DNA of 42,751 nucleotides from CAZMLC01 sp964567125. GTDB taxonomy: Bacteria; Verrucomicrobiota; Kiritimatiellia; RFP12; UBA1067. The notes under the pieces are model-generated. The model did not search any database, was not told the DNA's origin, and worked only from the letters and a program-made list of their open reading frames with translations. Below, piece after piece: positions 24,380-34,200 of this stretch. The stretch spans positions 1 to 42,751 of the forward strand of contig CAZMLC010000013.1 in the NCBI GenBank assembly GCA_964567125.1, read 5' to 3'. Made by a program: the position numbers and the translations under genes. Positions within the stretch are counted from its first letter, which is position 1. Each line of letters opens with the position of its first letter.

Positions 24380-25768
24380 TTGAGCACACATACACAGACA
24401 GCGCAAAAAACAATTGTCGGAAAGATCCACCCCGATGTGCTTTCATTTACGGTCGGTAAAGACCCGATTCTCGATCTGGATCTTGCGGTATGGGACTGTA
24501 TTGGAACAGCCGCCCACGTGACGATGCTCTCAAAAATGCGCTATAAGCCTGCTATTTTAAGCGCGCATGACCGTGGACGCGTCATTCAGGCGTTGACGGA
24601 CGTGATTGCTGAGGCGCGCGCCGGAAACTTCACCATCACCGAATCTGATCAGGATGTCCACCTTGCGGTGGAACGGCGTTTGACCGAGCGGCTCGGTGAT
24701 CTGGGTCGAAAGATCCATACAGGCCGTAGCCGTAACGATCAGGTGGCCGTGGATATTCGCCTGCACGTGCGCGATCAGCTGCTGGGCATGATCGATGAAG
24801 TGGCTGCGTTGGCCAAGGGTTTGCTGGCGTTGGGTCAGCGTCATGCGAAGGTCCCGATGGTGGGACGGACGCATCTGCAGCCGGCCATGCCGAGTTCCGT
24901 CGGCGTCTGGGCGACCGGTTATGCGGAGACGCTGCTGGACGATCTGGTCATGGTTGAAGCGGCCTACACCTACAACGATCGCTGCCCGCTCGGGTCGGCC
25001 GCCGGATATGGTGTGCCCTTGCCGATCGACCGTGACTTGACGGCGCGGTTGCTGGGGTTCTCAGCGCCGCATCACAACGTCTTCCATGCAAGCAATGTGC
25101 GCGGCAAGAACGAGGCGGTGCTGCTGGCTGCGTGCAGCCAACTGATGTTGACGATGTCGCGGCTCGCGGAAGATCTGATTCTCTTTTCCATGCCGGAGTT
25201 CGGTTACTTTTCATTGCCGCCGGAATTGTGTACGGGCAGCAGCATCATGCCGCAGAAGTACAATCCGGATGTCTTGGAGCTCATTCGTGGCAAGACCGCG
25301 CTGGTGTTGGGGCTGGGAACCGCGGCCAATACCCTGATGAAGGCGTTGCCGGGCGGGTACAACCGCGATCTGCAAGACACCAAGGAATTGTATATGGACG
25401 GCTTACGGATTACGCGTTCATCGCTGCGTATTCTGACGCTGATGACCGCGTCGCTGAAAGTCAATCCTGCGCGGTTGCGCGCCGGCTTCACGCCCGGCGT
25501 TTTCGCAACGGACTACGCGTTGGAACTGGTGGCGGGCGGGATGCCGTTCCGCGAAGCCTATCAGCATGTGCGGGCGCACCTGGACGATTTAGCGGCCGCC
25601 AACCCGGATGCCGCGATTGCTGCGAAGACGCATGAGGGAACCACCGCAGGACTCGATTTTGCGGGGTATCGTGCGCGTATTCGCGATGTGGCGAAATGGG
25701 TGAACGCGAAACGGCGGCGTTCGCATGCGGCATTCAACAAATTGTTAGAGAAAAAACTGTTTAACTAA
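24380..25768 (+). CDS. argH: Argininosuccinate lyase (divergent)
   Basis: This enzyme splits argininosuccinate into arginine and fumarate, the last step of arginine synthesis. The 462-residue length and fold motifs fit the family: GTAAHVTML near 43, DVHLAVERRL, TGRSRNDQVAVD, GRTHLQPAMP, and the signature GSSIMPQKYNPD with the catalytic serine loop. Two oddities are visible. The usual N-terminal WGGRF motif is replaced by HPDVLSFTVGKDP, and the second lysine of the common PQKKNPD is tyrosine. Translation appears to start at TTG, since GGAG lies 9 bases upstream and no in-frame ATG occurs before residue 49. No other arg gene is adjacent. Confidence 0.86.
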   Translation: MSTHTQTAQKTIVGKIHPDVLSFTVGKDPILDLDLAVWDCIGTAAHVTMLSKMRYKPAILSAHDRGRVIQALTDVIAEARAGNFTITESDQDVHLAVERRLTERLGDLGRKIHTGRSRNDQVAVDIRLHVRDQLLGMIDEVAALAKGLLALGQRHAKVPMVGRTHLQPAMPSSVGVWATGYAETLLDDLVMVEAAYTYNDRCPLGSAAGYGVPLPIDRDLTARLLGFSAPHHNVFHASNVRGKNEAVLLAACSQLMLTMSRLAEDLILFSMPEFGYFSLPPELCTGSSIMPQKYNPDVLELIRGKTALVLGLGTAANTLMKALPGGYNRDLQDTKELYMDGLRITRSSLRILTLMTASLKVNPARLRAGFTPGVFATDYALELVAGGMPFREAYQHVRAHLDDLAAANPDAAIAAKTHEGTTAGLDFAGYRARIRDVAKWVNAKRRRSHAAFNKLLEKKLFN

Positions 25769-25779
25769 AAAGGAGCACA

Positions 25780-26508
25780 ATGAAGAAGACATTGGTGGGA
25801 TTACTTGTTGTCGTGGGGTGTGCATTGACGGTGGCCGCGCAAGAGGCAGCCGCCGTGGCCGCTCCATCGTATGCGGGCATGTCATTTAAGCAGGCCTGGG
25901 AGTATGGCGGTTGGATCATGTGGGTCCTCGCCGCGATCTCCGTGTTTGCGCTGGCAGCTGTTTTTTACTTCCTATGGGTGTTTCGCCCAGGAGGTATTCT
26001 GCCGCATGCGCTGGTCAGCGATGTGTTGACCCGTCTGCGCAGTGGCGATATCAATGAGGCGCGCCGCCTGTGCGAGCGTACGCCGTGCGGTTTTTCATCG
26101 ATTGTCCTGACCGCCTTGGATTGCCAGCGCAATACGCCGAACTGCGATGTTGCAACGCTGCGCAGCATTGTTGAGGCCGAGGGGAGCCGCCAGGCGGAGA
26201 GTATCCAGGGACAGACGGAGTTGCTGCTGGACGTCTCGACGATCGCGCCGATGCTCGGTCTGCTGGGAACGGTGCTGGGCATGTTGACCGCGTTCGGTTC
26301 TGTCGCGAGCGACATTGCGAGCGCGAAGCCCGTAGTGCTGGCTGCAGGCGTGTCGCAGGCCATTGTCACGACGATCTTCGGTTTGGTCGTCGCGATTCCC
26401 TGTATGGCGTTTTACGCCTGGTTCCGTCGGCGCGCGAGCCGTCAGATCTCCAATCTGGAGGCGGTCAGCACCGAAGTCGTTGCCGCGATTATTTCGATGA
26501 CTAAATAA
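25780..26508 (+). CDS. exbB: ExbB/TolQ/MotA-type proton channel subunit
   Basis: The stator-type subunit of an inner-membrane proton-driven motor. The 242-residue protein has an N-terminal signal-like helix ending near AAQEA (about 17-24), then membrane helices at about 44-67, 152-175 and 192-214. The family core APMLGLLGTVLGM is at 157-169, and TTIFGLVVAIP is in the last helix. A cleavable signal before the first ExbB helix is common in PVC and Bacteroidetes ExbB. It has a strong AAAAGGAG site and lies 11 bases after argH and 20 bases before exbD. Confidence 0.92.
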   Translation: MKKTLVGLLVVVGCALTVAAQEAAAVAAPSYAGMSFKQAWEYGGWIMWVLAAISVFALAAVFYFLWVFRPGGILPHALVSDVLTRLRSGDINEARRLCERTPCGFSSIVLTALDCQRNTPNCDVATLRSIVEAEGSRQAESIQGQTELLLDVSTIAPMLGLLGTVLGMLTAFGSVASDIASAKPVVLAAGVSQAIVTTIFGLVVAIPCMAFYAWFRRRASRQISNLEAVSTEVVAAIISMTK

Positions 26509-26528
26509 GCGTGCCACAGGGGGCTGAT

Positions 26529-26948
26529 ATGACCTTTCGGAAAAAACAGAAGAGCGCGTTGCCCGCGTTTCAATTGACATCTATGATGGATGTGATTTTC
26601 CTGTTGCTGTGCTTCTTTATCACCACGTCGGTCTTTTCGCAATGGGAGTATGAGGTGGATCTGACATTGCCCTCGGCCAAGAGCGGCAAGGTGCCGGAAC
26701 GGCTGCCAGGTGAAATCATCATCAACATCACACGCGATGGCACGATCTCAATCAATCAGCAGGTGCTGACGACGGAAGACCTGAAGGCGCGCCTGACGCG
26801 GTTGCAGCGGTACTTCCCGGGGCAGCCGATCGTGCTGCGTGCGGACAAGGAGACGCGGTACGAAGCGTTGATGAAGGTGATCGATACGTGCCGTTCCGCG
26901 GATATTTGGAACTTCTCGATGGCCACGGCCGAAGAGAAGACGAATTAA
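26529..26948 (+). CDS. exbD: ExbD/TolR-type energy-transducing subunit
   Basis: The ExbB partner; protonation of one aspartate in its single helix drives the motor. The 139-residue chain has a basic N-terminus, the helix starting MMDVIFLLLCFF with the essential Asp21, and a periplasmic ExbD fold (NITRDGTISINQQVL, then VLRADKETRYEALMKVID). The frame begins at a GTG at 26511, but the ATG at 26529 has an AGGGGG site and is the natural start before the helix. The next gene starts 29 bases later. No TonB, TolA, TolB or Pal gene accompanies it. Confidence 0.93.
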   Translation: MTFRKKQKSALPAFQLTSMMDVIFLLLCFFITTSVFSQWEYEVDLTLPSAKSGKVPERLPGEIIINITRDGTISINQQVLTTEDLKARLTRLQRYFPGQPIVLRADKETRYEALMKVIDTCRSADIWNFSMATAEEKTN

Positions 26949-26977
26949 CGCATGCCGCGGCAGATGAGCAGAGGCCT

Positions 26978-29338
26978 ATGAAGTATGTTTTGTCCATTCT
27001 TGTTTTGCTGGCGGGCGTGACGCTGGCTGCGACGGATTCAGCGGAAATCCGCGATCGGTTGCAGTTGGCGGATGGCCTGTTCCGACGCAGTATGTTCGAG
27101 CTGGCGGCCCGGGAGTATGCGACGTTAGCTGCGATTCCCGATGTGATCGATCAGGAGAATATCCTGTTCCGTTTAGGCGAGAGTTACCGGCGCAGTAATC
27201 AGACCAAAGAAGCGGATGAGGCGTACAAGCGGTTACTGGAAAAATATCCGAAGAGTCTGCTGGCTTCGCGGGCGCAGTTGCAACGCGCGATCTTGCAGGT
27301 CGATGGCGATGCAGAGGCGCAAAAACGGGCTGCAGCGACCTTGGCGCTTTTGACCGTCAAGGAGATGCCGCAGGAGATCCAGCAGGCGGCATATTACCAT
27401 CTGGGCGAGCTTCTGGAGCGGCAGAAGCGTACCGATGAAGCCTTGAAAAACTACGATCAGCTGATCGCGCTCTACCCGTCGAGCGATTACGGTATGTATG
27501 CCACGCTGCGCGCCGCATGGATCCTGACGCAGACCAAAAAAGAGGACGATCGTAAGCGGGCCATTGAGCTGTATTTAAACATGGCGTTTAAGGCGACCAA
27601 TCCCAAGGCTTCGGAAGAGGGCTTTTATTTTGCGGCGCAGCTGGCGCTCAACGATACGCGCTATGAGGCGGCTGCCAATCTCTTCCAATTGCTGAAGACG
27701 CGTTTTCCGGGGTCCCAGCGCGTCAAGGAAAGCCTGTTGCCTGCGGCCTGGGCGTACTACTATTCGGGACGTTTCAAAGAGGCCGCCGAAAGTTTGCAGC
27801 CGCTGTTGTCCGAAAAGGAACATGCGTCGCGTGAGGAGATCCTCTATCTGTTGGCGAACGCCGATGCGCAATTGGAGAAGCGTGCCGAGGCGATCCGCTA
27901 CTACACGATGCTGATCGATGAGTTCCCGCGCGGCAAGTATCTGGCGCCGGCGCGTTATGAGCGCATCGTGGCGATGTTCCGTGACAGCAAATATGAGGAC
28001 GTGCTGGTTTCCGCGCCGCAGTTCCTCTATCCGCCCGAGACGATTGCGGATCATCTCTATTGGATTTGCGCGGAATCCGCCATGGCGCTGCAGCGTTCCG
28101 CAGAGGCGATTCAGTACTGTCGGCGCCTGATTGAGAAGTGCCCGAAAAGTCAGTTCGTGAAGGATGCGCTCTATCGGCTCGGCTGGCTCAACCAGAAGGA
28201 TGAGGCGTGGGAAGCGGCGTCGACCTGGTTTCTGCAGCTGGCGCAGAAATTCCCGCAAGATCCAATGGCCGCGAAGTCGCTCTATCTCTCCGGTGTGTGC
28301 CGGGCCAAGCTGGGACAGAACGATGCGGCGTTGCGCGACTGGACCAATTTGCTGATGCAGTATCCGGACCATGAACTTGCGCCGGAAGCGCTCTATCAGA
28401 AGGCGATGGAGGAGATCAAGGCCAAGAGCCTGCGCAGCGCAGGCGTGACGCTGGATGAACGCATCCGTCGCTTCCCGAACGATGCGCGCAAGGCGGAGGT
28501 CTTCTACTGGCGAGGCTCGATCTTCCGTCAACTGGAGGAATATAGCGAAGCCGAGAAGATGTTTAAGGCTGCGCTGGCCGCCAATCCGGCGAAGGAGTTT
28601 GAGCGCGAGTCCATGTTGGAGTTGGGTATGATCCTCTACCAGCGGAACCGCAAGGAAGAGGCTGCTGCCTATTTCCAGAAGCTGATGGATGCGCCGATTG
28701 CCGAGAAGCTGGGGGCGGATCGTCTGGCGTGGTTGGCGGAGTTCCAATATAACCAGAAGAACTACGCCGCATCCATCCAGGCGGCGAAAACGTTGCTGGC
28801 GCAGCCGGACAACCGTGCGGATAAAGGCTGGAAGCAGACGGCGTGGACATTGATCGGCCGCGCGCATCTGGCGAAAATTGAACGCGATGCAGCCATCCGC
28901 GCCTTTACAGAGGCCTTGGCGACCGGTGCGGCCACCGAGTTCGGTACTGAAGCGGCGTTACGGCTCGGCGAGCTGATGTCAGAGGCCGGCAAATATGACG
29001 ACGCGATTCGCTATTTGACGGATGCTGCGGCCAAGGCGTCGACGCCGGCGCAGGTGGGCGTGCGGGCGCGTGCCTACATGGGCCTGGCCAAGGCTTCGCA
29101 GAGTAAGGGCGATGAAGACGCGGCGTTGCGTTACTACATGAGCGTTGGCATTCTTTTCGACAATCCCGTGATTGTGCCAGAGGCCTTGACAAAGGCCGCA
29201 GCCCTGCTGGATAAGCATGGCCGTGCGGACGAGGCGACCGCGCTGCGCGAAGAACTCAAGGCGCGCTATCCGCACGCCGGGGCAGCACAGCCTTCGCAAA
29301 AGAATGACGGAAACGCGCAAGGAAAGGGGACACCATGA
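26978..29338 (+). CDS. Periplasmic tetratricopeptide-repeat protein
   Basis: A 786-residue exported protein: the signal peptide MKYVLSILVLLAGVTLA is followed by TPR units almost end to end. Repeated elements include FRLGESYRRSNQTKEADEAY, YHLGELLERQKRTDEALKNY and YRLGWLNQKDEAWEAA, each ending in a YP or FP turn. Such solenoids are protein-docking platforms; TolA-associated YbgF/CpoB is a small TPR protein found in Tol systems, but this one is much larger. Its stop overlaps the start of the VWA gene by four bases (ATGA), tying the two together. The ATG at 26978 is chosen because it opens the signal peptide. Inference: periplasmic scaffold of the ExbBD machine. Confidence 0.88.
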   Translation: MKYVLSILVLLAGVTLAATDSAEIRDRLQLADGLFRRSMFELAAREYATLAAIPDVIDQENILFRLGESYRRSNQTKEADEAYKRLLEKYPKSLLASRAQLQRAILQVDGDAEAQKRAAATLALLTVKEMPQEIQQAAYYHLGELLERQKRTDEALKNYDQLIALYPSSDYGMYATLRAAWILTQTKKEDDRKRAIELYLNMAFKATNPKASEEGFYFAAQLALNDTRYEAAANLFQLLKTRFPGSQRVKESLLPAAWAYYYSGRFKEAAESLQPLLSEKEHASREEILYLLANADAQLEKRAEAIRYYTMLIDEFPRGKYLAPARYERIVAMFRDSKYEDVLVSAPQFLYPPETIADHLYWICAESAMALQRSAEAIQYCRRLIEKCPKSQFVKDALYRLGWLNQKDEAWEAASTWFLQLAQKFPQDPMAAKSLYLSGVCRAKLGQNDAALRDWTNLLMQYPDHELAPEALYQKAMEEIKAKSLRSAGVTLDERIRRFPNDARKAEVFYWRGSIFRQLEEYSEAEKMFKAALAANPAKEFERESMLELGMILYQRNRKEEAAAYFQKLMDAPIAEKLGADRLAWLAEFQYNQKNYAASIQAAKTLLAQPDNRADKGWKQTAWTLIGRAHLAKIERDAAIRAFTEALATGAATEFGTEAALRLGELMSEAGKYDDAIRYLTDAAAKASTPAQVGVRARAYMGLAKASQSKGDEDAALRYYMSVGILFDNPVIVPEALTKAAALLDKHGRADEATALREELKARYPHAGAAQPSQKNDGNAQGKGTP

Positions 29339-31212
29339 TTCCCGATGGATTTGGATATCGGCAACAGCAGAATGATAGTCATGTGTTGCTGGCTGCAGGT
29401 GCAATGATCCTGTCGGTTCTTTTGCATATGGTTGCACTGTATTATTGTTCCAGCTGGAGCGTGGTGAATCAGTCCAGTCGCGTGCGCAATTTGCCTACGG
29501 ATGAGCGCGTTCCCCCGATGCGCGTCGGTGTGCTGACTTCGGACCCCATCACCTTGACTGACGAGGTTCAGGGCGAGCGCCAGAAGCCCGTGGAGACACC
29601 GGTGGATATCAACAGCAAGGTTGATGCCTTGAGCCAGGACGTGAACCCTGCCTTGACGACACCGCAGCCGATTCCGCACGAAGCGTTGTCGCCCGATACC
29701 ATCGCCGCGCGGATGCAACCGCAGTCGCTCGATACGACGCCCTGGATGCCGCGTCAGGAGATTGCCCAGATTTTTGACCGCAAGGTGCAGGATGAAGTCG
29801 CGACGCTGCCGCGCCTCGAGATCCCGTTGGTCGAGCGCATTCAGAAAGCTCCGGACATTGTGCCCTCGATCGATCCTTCCGGTCGCGAACTGGGCAAGAC
29901 GCTGGAGCCGCTGCGGCCCACGCTTTCCACCGGGACGCTTTCGACCGAGGTCGTAAAGAGCAGCTTTTCGCTGCCGCCGCCGGATGCGATGGAAAAGGAT
30001 GCGACGCTGGCACGCTTTGGGATCAACGCCCTCGGATTGACCGGAACGAATCTGTCCAATCGGGCGAACGAACCGATCCCGGAGCCGGATCGTCCTAAAA
30101 TGGAAACCCTGACCAAGGATGAGCAGAAGGCGTTGCAGGCGCAGGAGAAAATTGAAGCCATGCGCGAAAAAGCCGCCTATCAGTCGCTGGACGACCAGTT
30201 GGTCGCGCGGCTTCAAACCTATCCGGATCCGCAGAATCCGACGCTGCTCTATTTTATCGTCAGCATTGCGCCGAACACGGATAAGCCGGTTGCCGTCATT
30301 CCGAAGGATATCGCGTTTGTACAGGATGTGTCGGGCTCGATTTCAGAGGAACGGTTGCGCTATTGTCGCCGTGCGCTGATTCAGGAGGTTGCCACGCTCA
30401 ATCCGCAGGATCGCTTTACCGTGGTCAGTTTCCGCAGCACGCTGGAACGCTGTTTCCCGGAATGGGCAACTGTGACGCCGGAGAATATCGATCGCGCCTC
30501 GGCCTTTATCGGCGATATGCGTTCGCGTGGAATGACCGATATTTTCGGGTCGTTGCGCGCGTTGCTGACCTTGCCGCGCGACCCGAAACGTCCGTTGATT
30601 GTCTGCCTGATCACGGATGGCAAGCCGACAACCGGGCTGACGCAGACCGCCTCCATTATCAGTGAATTCTCCAACCTCAATCACGGCATGATGTCGATCT
30701 ACATGTACGGTACGGTCAACAGTGCCAACGAACGGCTGCTCAATATGCTGACCTATTGCAATCGCGGATCGGCGTCGATCGCCTCCTTCTTCCAATGGGA
30801 TATCTCGGAGTCTATCGTGGCCATGTGCAGCACCTTCCGCAATCCGATCCTGAGCGATGTGAGCGTAGTTTTTGATTCAACATCGCGGGCGGAGGTCTAT
30901 CCGCGCCGGACAACCAACCTTTACAAAGATGCGCCGCTGGAGATTTCGGGAAGTTGTCCTGCGGATGTTCAGGAGCTTGTCTTGCAGATTCGCGGTCTGG
31001 CTGGCGAAAAAGCGTATGATTCGGTTTTGCGCCTGAAAGTAAGCGAGGCCACTGCAGGCACGGGCGCGATCAAGACGCGGTGGGCCAATCAGAAGATGTT
31101 CCATGTGGCTTCGCAATATGCCTTGAATCCGTTGGAACGGAAGCCGCTTCTGATCGATATGCAGAATCTGGGTAAACAATTTAACATTACACCGCTCTAC
31201 AGCATCAAATAA
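29335..31212 (+). CDS. Membrane-anchored von Willebrand factor A domain protein with TonB-like topology
   Basis: The 625-residue protein has a short cytoplasmic N-terminus, one membrane helix (about 16-38), a long proline- and acid-rich periplasmic region (about 45-290) and a VWA domain (about 322-500). The metal-ion-dependent adhesion site is complete: Asp331, Ser333 and Ser335 in QDVSGSIS, Thr401 in GMTDIF, and Asp428 in ITDGKPT. A further beta-rich domain ends the chain. VWA domains with a full MIDAS bind partner proteins through Mg2+. The single anchor followed by an extended periplasmic arm resembles TonB/TolA, but there is no TonB C-terminal domain. It is translationally coupled to the TPR gene. 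Confidence 0.88.
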   Translation: MIPDGFGYRQQQNDSHVLLAAGAMILSVLLHMVALYYCSSWSVVNQSSRVRNLPTDERVPPMRVGVLTSDPITLTDEVQGERQKPVETPVDINSKVDALSQDVNPALTTPQPIPHEALSPDTIAARMQPQSLDTTPWMPRQEIAQIFDRKVQDEVATLPRLEIPLVERIQKAPDIVPSIDPSGRELGKTLEPLRPTLSTGTLSTEVVKSSFSLPPPDAMEKDATLARFGINALGLTGTNLSNRANEPIPEPDRPKMETLTKDEQKALQAQEKIEAMREKAAYQSLDDQLVARLQTYPDPQNPTLLYFIVSIAPNTDKPVAVIPKDIAFVQDVSGSISEERLRYCRRALIQEVATLNPQDRFTVVSFRSTLERCFPEWATVTPENIDRASAFIGDMRSRGMTDIFGSLRALLTLPRDPKRPLIVCLITDGKPTTGLTQTASIISEFSNLNHGMMSIYMYGTVNSANERLLNMLTYCNRGSASIASFFQWDISESIVAMCSTFRNPILSDVSVVFDSTSRAEVYPRRTTNLYKDAPLEISGSCPADVQELVLQIRGLAGEKAYDSVLRLKVSEATAGTGAIKTRWANQKMFHVASQYALNPLERKPLLIDMQNLGKQFNITPLYSIK

Positions 31213-31245
31213 AGCGGGACAGAGGAGGGTTGTGTCTTTCGCATC

Positions 31246-34200
31246 ATGAGCGCCAAAATCGTATATGGAGCATGGCTGCTGTTGGGTGCGACATTCCACC
31301 TGCATGCCGCGTTGCCGGCCGAAGACTGCGCACTGATGCGCGAGGTGATGTTTTCCGAGCCGCGCGTGAGCGTCAATATGCCTGCGACGGCGCAGGTGGA
31401 TTTCACATTCCGCGAAACAACGGACGCTGTCTGGCACGAAAGTGCGGTACAATTGGAGCAGCCCGGAGCACCCGTTATCCCCTTTGCCTGGGTAAGCTGC
31501 GACATCCCTGAGACCGCCGTGGATATCGAGGTTTCGGTGACGTATAAAGCCAGCGCAGTCTATCGTTTGCCGGCCCCGTTGGAGTGGGTGCAGCCCTTTG
31601 CGCATCCTGGACAAACGGCGTCGTCCGTATCGTCCCCCGATGCTTCGATCTATGGTTCTTCCGCGTTCTATCCGCGGATTACAGCGCCGTGCTGGCGTAG
31701 GGATCGCGCATGCGGCGTGCAGCGGATTACGGTCAGGCTTTTTCCCGTGAGATACGCGCCAGTGCTGCAGCAGATTGAAGCGGCGCGTCAGGCGGTTGTG
31801 CAGATCACGTGGCGGGTGCCCTCGCCGTTCCGGACGCTGTCCACGCCGATCGCGCCGCTCGAACCCGGGACCAACACGTATTTGGTTATCGCGCATGAAT
31901 CATTTGTCACGAACAGCGTTGCGGCTACAGCGCTTGCATCGCTGTGTGATGCGCGTCGGCTTGCTGGTTTTCTGCCAAAGATCGTACGGACGGATTGGAT
32001 CTATGCGCATTACGAGGGTGCCAATGCGCCTGCGCAGATCCGCGCGTTTTTGCAGGATGCCTATGCGTGCTGGGGGGTGCGCTATCTGCTGCTGGTCGGC
32101 ACGTTCGACCTGCTGCCGGTTCAAAAACTGTACATGCCTTATTCCTCGACGTATACGACCTTTATCCCTGCGGACGGCTTGTATTACGGCTGTATGACGG
32201 GATCGTATGACGGTAACGGCAATGGTCGGTATGGTGAACTGACGGATGGCGAGAATGGCGGCGATATCGATTTGATTGCGGAGATCATGGTGGGGCGCTT
32301 TCCAGTGGCAACCGTTGCAGAGCTGGCCTCCATGGTGAAGAAAACAGTGTATTACGAAACCGCTTCCGCGCAGGAGCTGGGCGCCATTGCGTTTCTTGCG
32401 GAAATCTATAATTCGGGCGGACTCGTCTACAGCTATGGGTTCATGGAGGATCTGCGGTATGGTACGAGCAAGTATGGACTCACGACCGCAGGGTTCAAGA
32501 ACGCGCCTGGGGCCGAACGTTACCGTGCGGATACAACGCTCTACGACAACACCAATTTTACGTTTCGTGCGACCAATGTGCTGGCGTTGTTCAACGGCAA
32601 TTATACGGCCATCAACCACATGGGGCATGCGGCGCAGCAGCAAGTCGCAAAACTCAGTTTGGCTCCTTTGTCTTCAGACTTTAGAACACTTCAGGGGACC
32701 ACGAATGCACTGCCTTTTTTCATCTATTCGCAGGGCTGCCTGTGCGGCGCGTTTGATACGACCAATTGCGCGGCGGAACAGCTGGTCACCGTGACGAATG
32801 GAGCGGTCGCGGCGGTGATGAATGCACGCGAAGGATGGGAGTATACCGGTGCAGTTGGCGGATTTTCGCACGATTTTCAGCGCATGTTCTGGGATGCGGC
32901 GCTGCGCGGAAACGCTTCCCGGTTCGGCGAGATCAACGATGCCTCCCGGCGCGGGCTGCTGTACAACCTGACCGGACTCTCGCTGTGGCGGTGGGTCTAT
33001 TTCGGCTTAAACCTGTTTGGTGATCCGGCGTTGCCTTTTGCGCGCAATCTCTCCGTGGTGCCGGCGACGGTTGAACATACTCCGCTGCTCAATACCTACA
33101 ACACGCACGATCCCTATCGCATTTCCGCGACGATCGAACCGATCGGGATTTATGATCCGCAACAGGTCTGGCTGCTCTGGTCCACGTCGCGGGATCCGGG
33201 CGTTGTGGTGACGCAAAAGATGGCGATTGTTTCGGGCAATCACTATGAGACGTGGATCCCCGCGCAACTTGAAAAGACAAGGGTGGATTACACGTTTTTC
33301 GTGAAGACCCATGCCGGGGTTGAAACATTCGACCCTGTGGCACCGGCTACGCATACCTTTTACGTGACACCGATTCTGTACTGGACGATTGAAGGTTCGC
33401 CGGAAAATTATGGCACAACGGCGCCGGATTATGGTCAATACTTGTTTGCCTCCGGATGGGTTGCGCAGGCTTCTGCGCCCTTGCATGTTCAGGTGGACGA
33501 AGGTGTCCGGCGTGAAAATCGCGGATACATGCTGATAGGGAGTCGCGTGGAACACGCAGCGACCCAGAGCGTGACGTTTGTGATGACACGTTCCTCCGCC
33601 TTGGTCTGGTTGTGGCAAGATCAATTCGCCTTTGATTCGCAGGCGGAATTTCAGCGGAACGGCGTGGTGGTTGCGACAAACCGGTTGCAGACCTACTGGT
33701 TTGATGCAGGATCGCAGTGGGTTATCCCTGACGCGCAGGAGCACATCGTGGAGACCAATGGAACTGCGTGGTCCTTCGCGATGTGGCTGCGCGACGGTGT
33801 GCGCTATCCTGCCGCGCCGGCGGTTCACGCGCCAACAGGGCTGGTCGTCACCGCGGATGCGGCGCGCGGTATTGCGGTGCGCTATCTGCCGGAAGAAGAG
33901 GACGCGGATCGCAATGGATTGGCGGATTGGTGGGAGTATCGGTGGTACGGGGCCACGGGGCAGGATGCTACCGTGGATGCGGACGGAGATGGCTACTCGG
34001 CCTTAGAGGAGTTCCTGGCGCGTACAAATCCCTTCCTGGCGACATCGTATCCCTGTCCACCCGCGATCAGCTTCACGCCGTTCAGCGAAACCGTGAATGT
34101 GCCGGGGCCGTTTCTGATCCAGGCGGTCATTACGGACACCTATCGTATCGCTTCCGCGACGGTGCGTTGGCGGTGCCGGGGCGGAGCGTGGCAGACAACG

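Noticed and set aside
25780..29338. A standard Tol-Pal or TonB system
   Set aside because: ExbB and ExbD fit both, but TolA, TolB, Pal and TonB are absent and the large TPR protein is far longer than CpoB/YbgF.
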